Positions 7,501-8,555 of a stretch of DNA of 8,555 nucleotides are shown here, piece by piece. The notes under the pieces are model-generated. The model did not search any database. It saw nothing but the letters and a program-made list of their open reading frames with translations, and was not told where the DNA came from. Position numbers and translations under genes: made by a program. Source of the DNA: Fibrobacter sp. (lineage in GTDB: Bacteria > Fibrobacterota > Fibrobacteria > Fibrobacterales > Fibrobacteraceae); the NCBI GenBank assembly GCA_021443065.1, contig JABUUR010000087.1, positions 1 to 8,555 on the forward strand, in the 5' to 3' direction. The first letter of the stretch is position 1; every line of letters starts with the position of its first letter.

Positions 7501-8507
7501 ATAAGAACAACCCCTGGGTAACGATCATTGGCGACCAGGAACTTTCCAACGAAAGCCCGAAACTCATCAACGTCACCCCGGACAATCCAATCGTTTCGAA
7601 AGTTGACGAAATTACACAGCCTATCCTGATTACAGACACCAAGAAAGACGCCCAGGCGGTTGGTAGCGAACTTGGCGTACAAGGCAACTTGATTGACTTC
7701 GACATTTCCAAGAACATGGCCGAGCAGACCACCAAGGACATTGCAAAACTGGATTCCTACATTGCAAAGCTTACAGGTTCTACCAAAGCCGACACCACCT
7801 ACGATGTGACAGAAAAAACCAAGGAAGAAGCCGAGCAGCAGTTGTTTGCAGACATTGCAACTGACGTCATCGGCGAAAGCTACGGCATTCCCGAAAACGT
7901 GATCCAGTCCATCAAGGAAGGCGAAATCAACGCAGGAAACTACAAGGACAAGATCAAGGACAAGGCCACCCTTACTGCAATTCAAAACCTGATTCAGGAG
8001 AGTATAGACAACAGCCGGGACTCCACCATGACGATTACCCCGGGCACCGTTACCGGCTACGACGAAATCTTTGAACAGATCAGGTCCGGGGCAATCACAG
8101 AAAAAGACCTTAAGAAGGCGGGCGTCAGCGATGTGGTAATCCAGGCCATCAAGGACGGAATCCTCACCACAGAAAACATCGAGAACTTCCGCAGCGGCAG
8201 CGAGTCCCTGATTTCTGAAAATGCGGTAACCCTGGTCTACCGCACCCGCTACTACGACCATCTGGGCGGCTACGTAGGCGGTACTTCGGGTTCCATCAAG
8301 TGTACCGACGAAATCTACGGGACCGGCGGCTGCCTCGAAAACAAGGGCAAGCTGTTCCTGGCCTGGAACATGCGAGACGACAACGGGCGACTGGTGGCAA
8401 CCGGCATCTACATCGCCCGTCTTGAAATCAAGATCAAGATCAACGGCAAGGTCACCACGGAACAGGTCCGCGACAAGCTCATGGGCGTACGCCGCGGGAA
8501 GAACTAA
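4599..8507 (+). CDS. Fibro-slime domain-containing secreted protein, probable surface adhesin (paralogue 2)
   Basis: This encodes a 1302-residue exported protein collinear with the upstream gene. The ATG at 4599 is preferred because AGAAGGAG (4585-4592) lies six bases upstream; the ATG at 4614 is too far away. The signal peptide probably ends after AMA (residue 23). Next come a short beta module (24-108; EYTGNSLYY) with its own Cys pair, and a Gly/Asn/Thr/Pro linker (111-130). A CBM-like module (134-230; PWTNTSAIL, YCGWF) precedes the fibro-slime region (253-505; FDWLHG, LDKWFLPE, GFWLA, GDDDVWVF at 440-447, DIGGQH, SNFRMRTSIDL). Ig-like segments (about 520-740) lead to a full DRNGDGRGD loop (755-763) and a Big_5/SbsA-like part with GPIIVKA and LTLTFSEAI. 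A longer helical module (about 1015-1203) and a FlgD-like end (LAWN, NGRLVATGIYIARL) with basic tail GVRRGKN complete it. The terminator upstream implies its own promoter. A role in binding plant polysaccharide is inferred from the family. It is too large and too complete to be a decayed copy. Confidence 0.96.
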   Translation: MWSKNMFKGAALVLAFCASFAMAQFGSSYTLNVEYTGNSLYYKVGNGSCQQSRSSMGSGYRITINTAQDVDVSLYSDRNCKTLLASAKTGDLFADGQKTATMTVSAAPGDNTGNNPGGNTGNTPGGNTTGAAGKKVIRFLTPWTNTSAILYINGDSTATMTKVKNYCGWFEAAFNPPTGGLNVYFRQTIGRTYVSADGMVAKQEPTSASFLNLDSIAALTDTIWVQGYKNDAPAVFAKYPGVLGECPLKKFPVTVFDWLHGPSNNDGEEGNGNPSYGVSADFGSGGCGGSNAKDSRGNGYMKGMVQDKLGPNGVPVPANPFPEECKLTTHLDKWFLPEVLAKKNNVEYTNMTCRDLYVSMDNEGFWLAEVSSSKISEGNEKNKGGMFLIDDFEFLDSAETIKNPYYDHLSGSGGYHNFGFAVKIQAQFEYVPGQYFDFYGDDDVWVFIDNRLAVDIGGQHQQVAGAVDLDTMGLVEGKKYDFHIFYVERHTSSSNFRMRTSIDLQVDASIFVTSNRTGNETSYDIWQINKKNKLSCGYDPNNTDVDTTGGASTFRLTGGNLDEPQVLGIGTHFEGLKITSDSTFSIDSAKIIEANALAPGHYFLEITLKSDPSQTTTVEITIPAYPIPSIAFADNNWKILGKELTGNQATVGNLAYEIYPVNITFFEENSTVNDYNRKITVSASSPLIDILDKDGNPISKVLLNDKAQATFYIRANDAVTATLLVKGTAATTSYWKNLSFVEPPIPRITLAKISDRNGDGRGDSLYVEFDKDFDNANILDSVQFTFGETFAVIGSGDIKKIAGNKIAITAKSACTAESICGFGSRQFTGGESSLYTGNISTWVTYKENGNTHHLKTTNDPVEDGIGPIIVKATKETMSDGNRKLTLTFSEAITDESRKAFFTQMFEYICPRNGEDKQPEAPVQQGGSGRTATLVFSPSTLDAVFPTDGDQVRFTPGNFAADLNGNNPHKNNPWVTIIGDQELSNESPKLINVTPDNPIVSKVDEITQPILITDTKKDAQAVGSELGVQGNLIDFDISKNMAEQTTKDIAKLDSYIAKLTGSTKADTTYDVTEKTKEEAEQQLFADIATDVIGESYGIPENVIQSIKEGEINAGNYKDKIKDKATLTAIQNLIQESIDNSRDSTMTITPGTVTGYDEIFEQIRSGAITEKDLKKAGVSDVVIQAIKDGILTTENIENFRSGSESLISENAVTLVYRTRYYDHLGGYVGGTSGSIKCTDEIYGTGGCLENKGKLFLAWNMRDDNGRLVATGIYIARLEIKIKINGKVTTEQVRDKLMGVRRGKN
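4929..4976 (+). repeat. Two 24-nt tandem units encoding a flexible linker
   Basis: Within the second gene, 4929-4952 and 4953-4976 agree at 18 of 24 bases and encode NTGNNPGG and NTGNTPGG, followed by a partial NTTG. The linker joins the N-terminal beta module to the CBM-like module. Paralogue 1 has no counterpart. Confidence 0.75.
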
Positions 8508-8508
8508 A

Positions 8509-8533
8509 GATCCCGGGTCAAGCCCGGGATGAC
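8509..8533 (+). repeat. 25-nt palindromic CCCGGG repeat, copy 4, directly after the second gene
   Basis: GATCCCGGGTCAAGCCCGGG followed by ATGAC, with one base changed in the loop (TCAAG for GCAAG). It begins one base after the TAA stop at 8505-8507, so it forms the first hairpin of the 3' untranslated region. It has no T-run, so it is more likely a stabilising or REP-like element than a standard terminator. Confidence 0.9.
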
Positions 8534-8541
8534 AGCAAAAT

Positions 8542-8555
8542 AGCCCGGGATGACA
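8542..8555 (+). repeat. Right half of the CCCGGG repeat at the window edge
   Basis: AGCCCGGGATGACA matches only the right half of the 25-nt unit; the left CCCGGG is missing. A spacer of eight bases separates it from copy 4. The array probably continues past the window. Confidence 0.7.

Noticed and set aside
5616..8261. Very long minus-strand open frame antisense to the second gene
   Set aside because: It mirrors the coding strand: strong C-ending codon bias removes antisense stops. Its translation is Val/Gly-rich with no recognisable domain, and the plus-strand protein is clearly real. The same holds for long antisense frames at 1479-3335 and 3414-4403.

Overview
The window most likely comes from Fibrobacter (phylum Fibrobacterota, gut cellulose degraders). 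The evidence is two very large exported proteins with the fibro-slime domain, a family described mainly from Fibrobacter succinogenes and Dictyostelium. Both end in the FlgD/sorting-type C-terminal domain usual in Fibrobacter secreted proteins. The genes are C-ending-codon rich and the spacers are AT-rich, which also fits. The species cannot be named from the sequence alone.

Layout. Bases 1-437 hold no convincing gene. They contain an AT-rich edge, three full copies of a 25-nt palindromic repeat of the type GGTCCCGGGGCAAGCCCGGG plus ATGAC, a weak minus-strand open frame that may be a gene remnant, and an AT-rich leader ending in a clear ribosome binding site. The first fibro-slime gene (1310 aa) lies at 438-4370. 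A 228-nt spacer follows, with a strong intrinsic terminator (4437-4468), then a possible promoter with an overlapping CRP-like palindrome. The second fibro-slime gene (1302 aa) is at 4599-8507. One base after its stop codon the same 25-nt repeat family resumes: one full copy, then a right-hand half copy at the window edge.

The two proteins are domain-for-domain collinear paralogues and are therefore probably an old tandem duplication. The shared order is: signal peptide; a variable N-terminal beta module; a Cys/Trp-containing module that looks like a carbohydrate-binding domain; the fibro-slime (PA14-like) domain with its GDDDVWVF signature; two or more Ig-like beta segments; a Big_5/SbsA-like part introduced by an Asp-rich possible calcium loop; a helical module with short internal repeats that I do not recognise; and a FlgD-like C-terminal domain. 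They differ in the N-terminal module, in a Gly/Asn/Thr/Pro linker present only in the second, in an extra helical repeat in the second, and in the C-terminal tail. The terminator between them suggests separate transcription. The likely role is cell-surface or secreted adhesion to plant-wall polysaccharide. That role is inferred from the family and is not shown by the sequence. No enzyme, RNA gene, CRISPR array or transposase was seen.
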